Source: Aquabacter spiritensis (GTDB lineage: Bacteria; Pseudomonadota; Alphaproteobacteria; Rhizobiales; Xanthobacteraceae). Taken from it: 64,000 bases of DNA. The stretch's first letter is position 1; the number at the start of each line of letters is the position of its first letter. A program made the translations under genes and the position numbers. The notes under the pieces were generated by a model. The model was not told the origin of the DNA. It was given only the letters and a program-made list of their open reading frames with translations, and searched no databases. Positions 35,068 to 43,613 of this stretch are shown here, in pieces. The stretch is taken from the NCBI RefSeq assembly GCF_004346185.1, contig NZ_SMAI01000009.1, positions 124,001-188,000 of the forward strand. The letters are read 5' to 3'.

Positions 35068-36744
35068 ATGACATCGCGTGTAGACGCCGTGATCCGCCAC
35101 GTCGAGCAACTCGAGGCGGGCCATGCCGGACCCAAGGGCATTGTTGTCGCCCCGCAGCCTCTGGCGGTCGAGGTGGGCGCCCACATCCTGCGCGAGGGCG
35201 GCAACGCGATCGACGCTGCCCTCGCCACCGCCTTCGCCCAGGGCATCGTCGATCCCTTCATGGGCGGTATCGGCGGCTTCGGCTGCCTGTGCCTGCACGC
35301 GGCGCAGGCCGGCAAGAGCGTCGCCATCGGGTTTCACGGAAAGGCCGGCTCCAAGGCGCGCCCCGACATCTTCCAGGCGGATGTCGTCGGCCAGATCCAC
35401 GGCCATGGCGAACGCTACGAGGTGAAGGGCGCGGTCAACCAGGTCGGCCATCGCTCGGTGGTGGTGCCGGGCACGCTGGCCGGCTTCGCCGCGGCGCACC
35501 AGGCCCATGGCCGCCTGCCGTGGCACGTCCTGTTCGAGCCGGCAATCGCGCTGGCGCGCGCTGGCATCGCGCTGCCCGGCGAGGTCTATGACCGCTGGGT
35601 CGCGGTGCCCGAACCGGGTCATCGCAGCTGCTGGGAGCGCGTGAATGCGACGCAGGCCTGCCGCGACATCTTCACCCGCGACGGCGCGTTCTTGCCGCCC
35701 GGCGCGCTGCTGCGCCAGCCCGACTATGCCGCGGTTCTGGAACGGATCGCCAAGGTCGGCGCGCAGGATTTCTACACCGGTGAAATCGCGGCAGCCATCG
35801 TCGAGGAGTTCCGCAGGAACAATGGGCTGTTCGACGCCGAGGACATGGCCGCCTACCGGCCGACGGTCGGTGAGCCGGTGACCGCCGAGTATCGGGGCTA
35901 CGAGGTGCGCACGATGCCCCTGCCCGCCAGCGGCCCGCAGCTCGCCCAGATGCTGGACGTGCTGAAGCATCTGCCGCTCGGCCGGATCTTCGCGCGCGAC
36001 CCCAAGCTCTATGTGCATCTCGTCGCCCGCGTGATCCTCGCAGGCTTCGCCGATCGCGCCCGGCACTATGGCGATCCGCAATTCACCGATCCGCCGCTCG
36101 CATTGCTGCGTTCGCCGGACTATGTCGCGCAGCTTCTGGAGCGCGTCTGCGGCGACGATCGGATCGAGGTTCCGGGAATGACCTATCGGGAGGCACCGAC
36201 CACCACGAATGTCTGCGTGCTGGATTCCGAGGGCAATGCGCTCGCCATGACCCATACGCTGGGCTCCGCCTCCGGCGTCGTGGTGCCGGGGCTGGGCTTC
36301 GTCTTCAACAATTGCATGTATCAGTACAACCCGATGCCGGGCATGCCGAATTCCATCGCGCCGGGCAAAAGCCGGATGACCGGCATCACCCCGACGCTTC
36401 TGCTGCGCGACGGCCAGCCCCGTGCCGCGATCGGCGGGCTCGGCGGCACGCGCATCCTCACCGCGGTGATGCACACGCTTCTGAACGTGGTGGACCTGGG
36501 CATGACTCCGGTGGAGGCGGTGGACGCGCCGCGATTTCATGCCGAGGGGCCCTGGCTGGAGTTGGAAGCCAGGCTGACGCCCGGAATGGGCGATTATCTC
36601 ACCGGAAAGGGATGGAACCTGCGGCCCTCGCCGAGAGGCTATGACCGGGCATTCGCCATCGCCCATATCGCCTTGCGCCATCCCGATGGACGCTTCGCAG
36701 GCGGGTCCGATCCGCGGGGCGGCGGCGGGCTCGCGCTCGCCTGA
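35068..36744 (+). CDS. Gamma-glutamyltransferase-family Ntn hydrolase
   Basis: 558 residues from ATG 35068, preceded by GAGGA. The autocatalytic site is EAPT|TTN, so Thr379 should be the new N-terminus of the small subunit. SGGLxG-like features and MTGITPTLLLRDG, GGLGGTRI follow. No signal peptide is seen, unlike periplasmic GGT. The family includes glutathione hydrolases and acylases. Here it probably removes a gamma-glutamyl or acyl amide from the compound taken up by the ABC importer. Confidence 0.9.
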   Translation: MTSRVDAVIRHVEQLEAGHAGPKGIVVAPQPLAVEVGAHILREGGNAIDAALATAFAQGIVDPFMGGIGGFGCLCLHAAQAGKSVAIGFHGKAGSKARPDIFQADVVGQIHGHGERYEVKGAVNQVGHRSVVVPGTLAGFAAAHQAHGRLPWHVLFEPAIALARAGIALPGEVYDRWVAVPEPGHRSCWERVNATQACRDIFTRDGAFLPPGALLRQPDYAAVLERIAKVGAQDFYTGEIAAAIVEEFRRNNGLFDAEDMAAYRPTVGEPVTAEYRGYEVRTMPLPASGPQLAQMLDVLKHLPLGRIFARDPKLYVHLVARVILAGFADRARHYGDPQFTDPPLALLRSPDYVAQLLERVCGDDRIEVPGMTYREAPTTTNVCVLDSEGNALAMTHTLGSASGVVVPGLGFVFNNCMYQYNPMPGMPNSIAPGKSRMTGITPTLLLRDGQPRAAIGGLGGTRILTAVMHTLLNVVDLGMTPVEAVDAPRFHAEGPWLELEARLTPGMGDYLTGKGWNLRPSPRGYDRAFAIAHIALRHPDGRFAGGSDPRGGGGLALA

Positions 36745-36826
36745 CGCGGCCGGAGCGGACAGCCCGGCTGCCGTTCGCGCCCCATTGCCCGTCCGCTCCG
36801 GTCGGAGGCCTATCCAGGAAAGTCTA

Positions 36827-37897
36827 TTGCGGATCTCGATCGTGACCCACGCCATCGTTCGCTTCAATGCCCTGCCCCGGATTCCGCGGATGCTCGCGGC
36901 GGCCATCTGCGTTGTCGCCGGCAGCCTGCTCGCGTATGCCGCCGGCATTCCGCTGCCATGGTTGCTGGGGGCGTTGGCGGTCTCAGGCGGCCTTTCGATG
37001 TCGGGCGTAGATCTCGGCATCTCCGATAACGTGCGCAAGATCGGCCAGGTGGTCGCGGGCTTCTCGGTTGGATTGTTCTTTACGCCGGCCGTAGGCGCGC
37101 GGGCGCTGGAGCTCGGCTGGATCATGGTGCTCACCGGGTGCGCGTCGATCCTCGTTTCCGTGGTCCTATCCGTCTTCCTCGCGAAAGCGGGCGCCTGCGA
37201 CCGGCGTAGCGCGTTCTTCGCCATGATGCCGGGAGGCCTGGCGGAAATGGCCGGCTTCGCGCATCAGTTCGGCGCCAACATCACCCTGGTCTCGCTGTCC
37301 CAGAGCCTGCGCGTCATCACCATCGTGCTCACTTTGCCGCCGATCCTGGCGCTGACGATCGGCAGCGGAGCGAGGGACCTGCCGCACCATGCCTCGCTGT
37401 CCTTAGGGCCGATGCTCGCCGGCCTGGCGGTTGCGGCGTGCATCGGCGCGGGGCTGAATCGGCTGCGGGTGTTCAACCCCTGGCTGCTCGGCGGCCTGAT
37501 CGTCGGCATCGCCCTCGGTCTCGCATTGGAGGAGCATCTCTATGCGCCGCCCTATGCGCGTGCGTTCGCGCAGGTGGCGATCGGTGCCGCGCTTGGCGCC
37601 CGGTTCCAGTGGAGCATTCTGCGGGCGCTCGGGTTCCGCTTCCTGCCGGCCACCATCATCTCCACCATGCTTTTGATGGCGGCGAACGGTCTGTCAGCGT
37701 TGGCGATCATATCGTACCTGGATTTTCCCACGGGCGTGCTCGCGACGGCACCCGGCGGAATCGCCGAGATGTCACTCACCGCCGAGGCGCTCCATCTCGC
37801 GCCGCCGCTGGTCACGGCCTGGCAATTGGTGCGGATCATCCTCGTCGCGCTGCTGACAGGGCCGATCTTTAAAATCTATAACGGGCTGACCAAGTAG
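36827..37897 (+). CDS. AbrB-family (ammonia monooxygenase-like) membrane protein
   Basis: About 356 residues from a TTG at 36827, which follows AGGAAAG; GTG at 36842 is an alternative start. About ten hydrophobic segments are arranged in two similar halves, with PLPWLLGAL in the first and NPWLLGGLIVG in the second, and the paired motifs MMPGGLAEMAGF and APGGIAEMSL. This is the duplicated AbrB/putative ammonia monooxygenase fold, whose function is uncertain; despite the old name it is not an oxygenase and is probably a transporter or regulator of one. Confidence 0.85.
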   Translation: MRISIVTHAIVRFNALPRIPRMLAAAICVVAGSLLAYAAGIPLPWLLGALAVSGGLSMSGVDLGISDNVRKIGQVVAGFSVGLFFTPAVGARALELGWIMVLTGCASILVSVVLSVFLAKAGACDRRSAFFAMMPGGLAEMAGFAHQFGANITLVSLSQSLRVITIVLTLPPILALTIGSGARDLPHHASLSLGPMLAGLAVAACIGAGLNRLRVFNPWLLGGLIVGIALGLALEEHLYAPPYARAFAQVAIGAALGARFQWSILRALGFRFLPATIISTMLLMAANGLSALAIISYLDFPTGVLATAPGGIAEMSLTAEALHLAPPLVTAWQLVRIILVALLTGPIFKIYNGLTK

Positions 37898-38070
37898 ATC
37901 GCCACGTCGGGCTTTGGAAAGCCCTTCCCAGCCGCGCGCACTTTCACGGCGAGGTCGGCATAACGTCGTGCGGCAGCGATATCGAATGGCAAGACACGGT
38001 CGGCGAACAGCTCCATCACCCCGTCCAGGGCTTCGGTGAGCTGGTCTTTGCGCTTGCCTGCGGGTCCGCC
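37876..38070 (-). pseudogene. Relic of a PIN-domain (VapC/FitB-type) toxin
   Basis: On the minus strand 65 codons read GPAGKRKDQLTEALD and then VLPFDIAAARRYADL with VRAAGKGFPKPD, the central part of a VapC-type PIN toxin. A stop codon (38071-38073) lies directly upstream in frame, and the C-terminal PIN residues after PD are replaced by a short tail ending inside the AbrB-like gene. No antitoxin is seen. The catalytic N-terminal Asp is absent, so it cannot be active. Confidence 0.7.
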
Positions 38071-38180
38071 TCAGGGATCCCCCTCCAGATCGATCCCGCA
38101 GACGGCGGCGACCCGCAGATGGCAAGGCATCTCTGTCTCGCCCGTCGATGCTGCCGATACTCAAAGCGCGCTGGCACGCG

Positions 38181-39038
38181 TCAGGCAGCCTCGTTCACCA
38201 CCGGGTTGCGCAGGACACCAATCCCGCTGATCTCGACCTCCACGATATCGCCGGCCTTCATCCACAATGGCGGCGTGCGCTTCGCCCCCACGCCGCCGGG
38301 CGTTCCGGTGACGATCACGTCCCCCGGCTCAAGCGTCAGCACGGTCGAGCAATAACGGATCAGGGCGGGGATGTTGGTGATGAGCAGATCGGTGGTGGCG
38401 TGCTGCACCACCGTGCCGTTAAGGCGGGTTTCCAGCGTCAGGTGGCCCGGATCAGGGATTTCGTCGCGCGTCACCAGCCAGGGGCCGAACGCGCCGGTCC
38501 TTGCAAATGTCTTGCCGGCGCCGAACTGTGAGGTGTGCCGCTGCCAATCACGGATTGAGCCTTCATTGTAGCAGGCATAACCCGCCACCGATGCCAGCGC
38601 GTCCTGTTCGCGGATGCGGCGTCCGCCGCGTCCGATCACCAGCGCCAGTTCGCCCTCATAGTCGAACTGGTCGGATTCCAACGGCGTCACGATGGGCTGG
38701 AGATGGCCGACCTGGCTTTCCGGATAGCGCGTGAAGAAAGACGGGTTCTCGGTCACTGTGCGCCCGGTTTCCTCCACATGGTCCCGATAATTCAGTCCAA
38801 TGCAGATGATCTTGCCGGGGTCGGGGATCACTGGAAGCAGGATTACATCCGCGAGCATCCAGTCAGGCGCGCTGATCTCCGCAATGCGCCGGGCATCATC
38901 CAGCGCATCGGCGGCGATGAGCTGCCGCAGGCCAGTAATGCCGCGATCCTGAAAATGCGGGCAGAGATCGACGATCCTGTCGCCCACTACGACACCGAAG
39001 CGCGCGCGACCGCCCGCCTCGAAAGATACGAGTTTCAT
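38181..39038 (-). CDS. Fumarylacetoacetate hydrolase-family protein
   Basis: 285 residues. IICIGLNYRDHVEE, FDYEGELALVIGRGG with the metal-binding acidic residues, and PGDVIVTGTPGGVG define the family. It is last of the minus-strand unit GntR, Bug, extradiol dioxygenase, FAH. After extradiol cleavage, such proteins often act as decarboxylase/isomerase, hydratase or C-C hydrolase on the ring-fission product, which fits this context. Confidence 0.92.
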   Translation of the reverse strand: MKLVSFEAGGRARFGVVVGDRIVDLCPHFQDRGITGLRQLIAADALDDARRIAEISAPDWMLADVILLPVIPDPGKIICIGLNYRDHVEETGRTVTENPSFFTRYPESQVGHLQPIVTPLESDQFDYEGELALVIGRGGRRIREQDALASVAGYACYNEGSIRDWQRHTSQFGAGKTFARTGAFGPWLVTRDEIPDPGHLTLETRLNGTVVQHATTDLLITNIPALIRYCSTVLTLEPGDVIVTGTPGGVGAKRTPPLWMKAGDIVEVEISGIGVLRNPVVNEAA

Positions 39039-39083
39039 GGGTGACCTTTCACCGTGAAGAGTACTTTGCGTCGCAGGACCCCG

Positions 39084-40055
39084 TCATTCCGCAGCGATGG
39101 CCGCGTCGAGCCAGGCGCAGTTGGCGGGGTTTGGCGCCCTGATCCCGCGCCGGGCGGCATCGAGGCGCATCTCGCGCAGCCGGGTGCGCTGTTCCTCGGC
39201 CATGTAGAGACGCTCGTGCCCCCACAGGCTCGGCCCGTCATGAGTCTCGAAGGGCTGCCAGGACTGTGGGTCGATGACCTGCGCGCCCCAGCCATACTCG
39301 ACGAAGAATTTCGACGGCGTATGGGCGTAGAACGAAGTCATGTGGTCGTTGGTGTGTCGCCCCAGCGTGTAGGCGATGCGGCCGTCCTCAAGCTGGGCGA
39401 GGTCGTAGCCCTGGCCGACATCGTCGAGGCTGTGCAGTTCCACCATGAAGTGATGGAAGCTCTGCTTGCCTGATCCCACCATCGCGAAGCTGTGGTGCCG
39501 CCCGTTGACATGGAAAAAGTAAAGGGGAAACGGCTTCAGCCCGTAATCGGTCACGCTGAACCCCAGGATGTCCCGATAGAACGGCACCGCCTGGTCGATA
39601 TTGGTCACGTTGAGCACGGCATGGCCCATGCCGTAAGGGCCGGTCTTGAAGCCCGATATGGGCCGGCCCGGCACGAACGGATCGCTGGCGATCTCCGGGG
39701 AATGAAAGATCTCCACGTGGTGCCCGTTGGGGTCGGTGAAGACGATGAGGTCGGCCACCCGCCGCTCCACCGCCAGCGCCCGCGTCCCCCGCCGCACCGC
39801 GACGCCGTGCCGGTCGAGGCGGGCCGCCATCGCCTCCAGCGCGGCATGGTCCTCGACTTCCCAGCCCAGGAAGCCGAGGCCGTCATTGTCCGCCCCCGTC
39901 ACCACAAGCCGCTGCTTGCGGTCATCCATGCGGAAAGTGCGCACGGCGCCGCCGCTATCCACCGCCTGCATTCCCAGCAGGCCGGTGGCGAAGCTGCTCC
40001 AGTCGTCCACATTGCTGGATTGCACGCCGATATAGCCGAGGGCCTTGATCGTCAT
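39084..40055 (-). CDS. Type I extradiol ring-cleavage dioxygenase (BphC-like, vicinal oxygen chelate fold)
   Basis: 323 residues from ATG 40055. Two VOC domains: 1-125 and 140-300. The iron ligands expected for this family are His145 (GMGHAVLNV), His202 (HHFMVEL) and Glu253 (FFVEYGW), all in the second domain. It should cleave a catechol next to the diol, giving a meta-cleavage product for the FAH-family enzyme 45 bases downstream. Which catechol is unknown. An upstream ATG at 40118 would add 21 residues without family match. Confidence 0.92.
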   Translation of the reverse strand: MTIKALGYIGVQSSNVDDWSSFATGLLGMQAVDSGGAVRTFRMDDRKQRLVVTGADNDGLGFLGWEVEDHAALEAMAARLDRHGVAVRRGTRALAVERRVADLIVFTDPNGHHVEIFHSPEIASDPFVPGRPISGFKTGPYGMGHAVLNVTNIDQAVPFYRDILGFSVTDYGLKPFPLYFFHVNGRHHSFAMVGSGKQSFHHFMVELHSLDDVGQGYDLAQLEDGRIAYTLGRHTNDHMTSFYAHTPSKFFVEYGWGAQVIDPQSWQPFETHDGPSLWGHERLYMAEEQRTRLREMRLDAARRGIRAPNPANCAWLDAAIAAE

Positions 40056-40092
40056 GGCGCATCTCCTTTGCGCGGTTCGAGGCGCGGCAGGC

Positions 40093-41136
40093 CTATTGCT
40101 TCTGGATGCCGCGGGCATCGATCACGCGGCTGAATTCCGTGATCTCGCGCCGGATGCGGTCGGCGAATTCGGCCCCCGTGCTGGCGGTAGCGTTGGCACC
40201 GAACTTGGCCAGTTCCTGCGCAAAGTCGTCGGACAGGACGATGGCCGTGATCTCGCGCCTCAGCCTCTCGACCACTTCGGGCGGTGCCCCCTTGCGCATG
40301 GCGAGGCCCAGCCAGGATTCATAGGCGAGGCCGGGGACGATATCGCCGGAGAAGGGCACCTTCGCCATCTCGGACGGCACCTTGCGGGATGTTACGGCGA
40401 GAGGCCGCATCGCGCCCGCTGTCATCTGCGGCAGCGCAAAGGTCATGGTGTCGATCATCATGTCCACCCGCCCGGCGAGGAAGTCGGGCAGCGCGGCGGA
40501 ACTGCCGCGATAAGGCACGTGGATGAATTCCGTCCCCGTCGCCGCACTCAACCATTCCCCCAGCAGATGATGGGCGGTGCCATCGCCCACGGAATAATAG
40601 GTCAGCGTCTTCGGCTTGCTCTTGGCGGCGGCGATGATGTCCACGAAGCTGGCATAGGGTGAATCTGGCCGGACGCCGAAGACCATGCCGTAGGTCGCCG
40701 CCGTGGTGAGCCAGTCGAGATCCTCCACCGGATCGAACGGCATGCTGGCGCGCATGGCGGCGGTGACCGAATGGGCGCTGGCCAGAAGCAGCAGGCTGTA
40801 CCCGTCTGCGGGCTGGCGCAGCACCTGGCTGGTGGCGAGGAAGCCACCCGCGCCAGGCCTGTTCTCCACCACCACCGGCTTGCCGAGGCGAACCGTGAGC
40901 CTCTCCGCGACGAGGCGAGCAACGATGTCGGAACTGCCGCCCGGCGCAAAGCCTACGATGATCTTCACCGGATGGGTGGGATACGGTTCCTGCGCGTAGG
41001 CGGCACCTGAGACCCCGGCCAGGGCGCACGCTGTCGAAAGGGCCGCAAACACCACCGCTCGCGCGCGGCGGACAATGTCGGACGTCCTGGTGCGCCGTTT
41101 CTCATCCCGCGGCGACTGGCTGACCTGTGAAATCAT
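40093..41136 (-). CDS. TctC/Bug-family periplasmic solute-binding protein
   Basis: 347 residues with a long basic N-terminus, then a signal peptide ending near AAYAQE. YPTHPVKIIVGFAPGG, VVENRPGAGG and PADGYSLLL are diagnostic. A GGAGGAG-like ribosome site precedes ATG 41136. It belongs to the meta-cleavage operon and probably binds the aromatic acid; no membrane transport partner is nearby. Confidence 0.93.
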   Translation of the reverse strand: MISQVSQSPRDEKRRTRTSDIVRRARAVVFAALSTACALAGVSGAAYAQEPYPTHPVKIIVGFAPGGSSDIVARLVAERLTVRLGKPVVVENRPGAGGFLATSQVLRQPADGYSLLLLASAHSVTAAMRASMPFDPVEDLDWLTTAATYGMVFGVRPDSPYASFVDIIAAAKSKPKTLTYYSVGDGTAHHLLGEWLSAATGTEFIHVPYRGSSAALPDFLAGRVDMMIDTMTFALPQMTAGAMRPLAVTSRKVPSEMAKVPFSGDIVPGLAYESWLGLAMRKGAPPEVVERLRREITAIVLSDDFAQELAKFGANATASTGAEFADRIRREITEFSRVIDARGIQKQ

Positions 41137-41267
41137 AGCGTCTCCTCCTGATTTTTTTGGTTCTGATGCCGGACCCGAGAGGTTGCCGTGTTCCTGCGCG
41201 AGCGATGCGGGCCGCTCCCCTGCGCGGCAGCGCGGGGAAGCCGCCCAGCTCGGACCTGACGGATGGC

Positions 41268-41984
41268 CTAGAGAACGGCACGTGCGATCTCCACAGTGCG
41301 CCGGTAATGGGCGGCAAGGGCATTCGTGGCGGCGTTCACATCTCCGGCCATAACGGCCTGGACGATCAGATCGTGCTCTGCCGCGACGTCCCGGGCCGCA
41401 GCCTCGCGCCCTTTCACTGAGAGCCGGCGATATCTTTCGCTATGAACGAAAAGCGTGCTGCGAAATCTGAGAAGCCACGGGGATCCGCAAGCATCCAGCA
41501 AGGTCAGGTGAAAACGTTCATGCGCCTCCGACCAGGCTTCATTGGTGCGGTCGGGCGCGTCCTGCTGGCGCTGGGGAATACTGGAGAGGCGCTGGTGCGA
41601 GGCAGCAATACGCTCGCGCCACTCCGCGCCTCCCCGCTCCATGGAGCGGCGCAATGCTTCGCCCTCGATCTGGATCCGGGTCTCCGTCACATCGATCAGG
41701 TCATCCAAGCTGACAGGGCTGACGCGAAACCCCTTCTGGTCCACGGACGTCACGAAATTATCCGAGAGCAGGCGGACCAGCGCTTCCCTCACCGCAGTGA
41801 GACTGACCCGCAGCCGCTCGGCGATGGCCGCCGCCCGAAGGGGCTGTCCGGCCTTCAGGTCGCCGGTGAGCACTTCCGACCGCAGGCGCACAAAGACAGC
41901 GGACGTGACACTCCGTGGCGCCTCCTCGCCCGGCCTCAGGACCTCTTCCACCCCGCGATCCGATACAAGCACACTCGCCTCCAT
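41268..41984 (-). CDS. GntR-family (FadR-type) transcriptional regulator
   Basis: 238 residues from ATG 41984. Winged HTH at about 30-95 (LRAAAIAERLRVSLTAVREALVRL, shortened here), then an all-helical FCD ligand domain. The frame remains open 101 codons upstream, but that part has no GntR features and crosses two palindromes, so the shorter start is used. It lies 131 bases upstream of the Bug gene and should control the meta-cleavage operon. Confidence 0.9.
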   Translation of the reverse strand: MEASVLVSDRGVEEVLRPGEEAPRSVTSAVFVRLRSEVLTGDLKAGQPLRAAAIAERLRVSLTAVREALVRLLSDNFVTSVDQKGFRVSPVSLDDLIDVTETRIQIEGEALRRSMERGGAEWRERIAASHQRLSSIPQRQQDAPDRTNEAWSEAHERFHLTLLDACGSPWLLRFRSTLFVHSERYRRLSVKGREAAARDVAAEHDLIVQAVMAGDVNAATNALAAHYRRTVEIARAVL

Positions 41985-42676
41985 TAATTTAATATCGATA
42001 TTGCATAATGCAGATTTGTCAACGGCGATGCAGGTGCCCTCGAGGTCGAGCCGCGCATCCTGGTGCGGCTTGTCGCGTGTGACCGCGGTGATGTCCTGCA
42101 CGAAGTCGAAGATGCTCTCGGGCTTGCGCCCTTCCCGGCCGAAGGACCAATGGTTCGGCTCGACGGACGCATCCGCCCCGGGCAGGACCAGCGACAGCCG
42201 CTCCGCACTGGACCGGCTCGCCTCCACAGGGATGCGGGACGTCTCCACCAGGCGCGACCGGCTATGATCGGCCCGGCCCCGCACCATGCCAAGAAGGGAA
42301 GGTGACAGACGGCATCAAGCTTCGAGGCGGCGCCAGCGATGGCCTTCGCGGCATCGCCTTTTTCTTCGCAACCAGGCCCGTCGAGCCGAAAATCGCCACG
42401 TGACGGCCCAGTTCCCGGTCGCTGTCGGTGCAGATCTCCACACCTCGATTGTGCGCATTGCACCCAGCTTGACCTGTTCGGCCTCGAGCCCGGTCGCGCC
42501 GATGGCCCCCACCGTTTCGATGCCGGAACGCCGATGGACAGCTCGGCGCATCACCAGTTCTGTCGATGCGCCTCCACGGCGGTGGAGATAATTCTTTGGC
42601 ACTCGGGTCCGCGAAGCGACCCCTGGTGCGGGCTGCGATCTTCCAGGCCCGGGACGTCTCACTGCGCGTGATCCCC
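41985..42676. other. Intergenic region of 692 bases with GntR-like operator sites at its left end
   Basis: No gene is recognised. Overlapping open frames on the minus strand (about 42,000-42,460) look faintly protein-like but match no family I know; a decayed gene is possible. It contains the GntR promoter at the left and the start of the small exported protein gene at the right. Confidence 0.4.
41992..42012 (-). promoter_or_regulatory. Tandem palindromes upstream of the GntR gene
   Basis: ATATCGATAT (41992-42001) and TGCATAATGCA (42002-42012) are both perfect palindromes and abut each other, 8-28 bases before the GntR start. This suits autoregulation by a dimeric FadR-type protein. Confidence 0.45.
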
Positions 42677-43015
42677 ATGCGAAACACCTTCGGACTGATT
42701 TCCGGCTTGTGGCTCGGCATGCTGGCGGCGTTGCCGGCTTCGGCGATACCGCTTGCGCCATCCCCGGTGCCTGGCACCGCCATCGTGACCCCCGTCGCCC
42801 AGGGCTGTGGCCCGGGCTGGTGGCGCGGACCCTGGGGGCATTGTCGCGATACCCCTTATACCGGCCGCGTGCCGGGCGGCGGGTGGGTCTATGACCTGCC
42901 CCCCACCTACGGCTATTTCGGCAATGGCTGCCCGCCCGGCTATTGGCATGGCCCCTGGGGGCATTGCCGCGACACCCCCTATCACGGCCGGCTGCCCGGC
43001 GGCGGATGGCAGTGA
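42677..43015 (+). CDS. Small exported Gly/Cys-rich repeat protein (GCG_CRPN-like)
   Basis: 112 residues from ATG 42677. A signal peptide covers about 1-23. Two 27-residue repeats follow, at 43-69 and 84-110, each of the form GC-PG-W/Y-W, GPWGHCRDTPY and G-R-V/L-PGGG, with two Cys per repeat. This matches the short Gly-Cys-Gly secreted proteins common in Alphaproteobacteria, of unknown function, probably envelope or extracellular. The next gene is also exported. Confidence 0.78.
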   Translation: MRNTFGLISGLWLGMLAALPASAIPLAPSPVPGTAIVTPVAQGCGPGWWRGPWGHCRDTPYTGRVPGGGWVYDLPPTYGYFGNGCPPGYWHGPWGHCRDTPYHGRLPGGGWQ

Positions 43016-43065
43016 CGGAAAAAGGCCTCTCCGCCCTGAGATCCCATGACACGAAAGATCCGACC

Positions 43066-43566
43066 ATGAACCGCAGCCTCATGGCCGCCCTGGTGGGCGC
43101 ACTCGTCATCGCAGCGCCTGGCGCGCGCGCCCAGACCGCACCGGCTGCCAGCGCGCCGCCGGAGGCTCCTGCCGTGGAGCTTTACAGCGCGGCGGATGCG
43201 CAGGCCGTGCTCAATGCGCGCATTCTCGCGCTGAAGACGGTGACCGCCCTGACCCCGGAGCAAGAGAAGCTCTGGCTGCCTGTGGAAGCCGCCATCCGCG
43301 CGGTGGCGAAGCAGTCAGCCGAGCGCCGCGCCGAGCGCGCGAAGGCGCCACAGCCGGCCGATTTCGTGGACATCCTGGACCGCATCGCCGATGCCGAGGC
43401 GCTGCGGGCGCGGGACCTGAAGACCGTGACGGTTGTGTTGAAGCCTCTCGTCGCGTCTCTCACGCCGGAGCAGCAGCGGCGCATTCCCGCTTTCCTCGGC
43501 CTGCGCGAGGGCTTCGGCCTGCCCCAGCCCACCGCCGAGATCTGGCTGTTCGAGGAAGAAAACTGA
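43066..43566 (+). CDS. Exported LTXXQ (Spy/CpxP-like) protein
   Basis: 166 residues from ATG 43066 with a signal peptide ending near ARAQT. Two LTPEQ motifs (near 65 and 140) and a helical middle rich in Ala, Arg and Glu match the LTXXQ family of periplasmic chaperone-like proteins. The distance to the preceding gene is 50 bases, so both may form an envelope-related pair. Confidence 0.8.
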   Translation: MNRSLMAALVGALVIAAPGARAQTAPAASAPPEAPAVELYSAADAQAVLNARILALKTVTALTPEQEKLWLPVEAAIRAVAKQSAERRAERAKAPQPADFVDILDRIADAEALRARDLKTVTVVLKPLVASLTPEQQRRIPAFLGLREGFGLPQPTAEIWLFEEEN

Positions 43567-43613
43567 CGCCAAATCAATATTATCTCAACAACCCCGGTCT
43601 CAAGGAGGCTCCC

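Noticed and set aside
36827-37897. True ammonia monooxygenase subunit.
   Set aside because: The AbrB family carries this name only through an old annotation; no metal site is seen.
41985-42287. N-terminal extension of the GntR protein by 101 residues, or a separate domain.
   Set aside because: No recognisable domain; crosses the palindromic operator; the normal GntR start is at 41984.
42018-42783. Decayed gene on the minus strand upstream of the GntR gene.
   Set aside because: Some stretches look protein-like in shifting frames, but I could not tie them to any family, so no feature is claimed.
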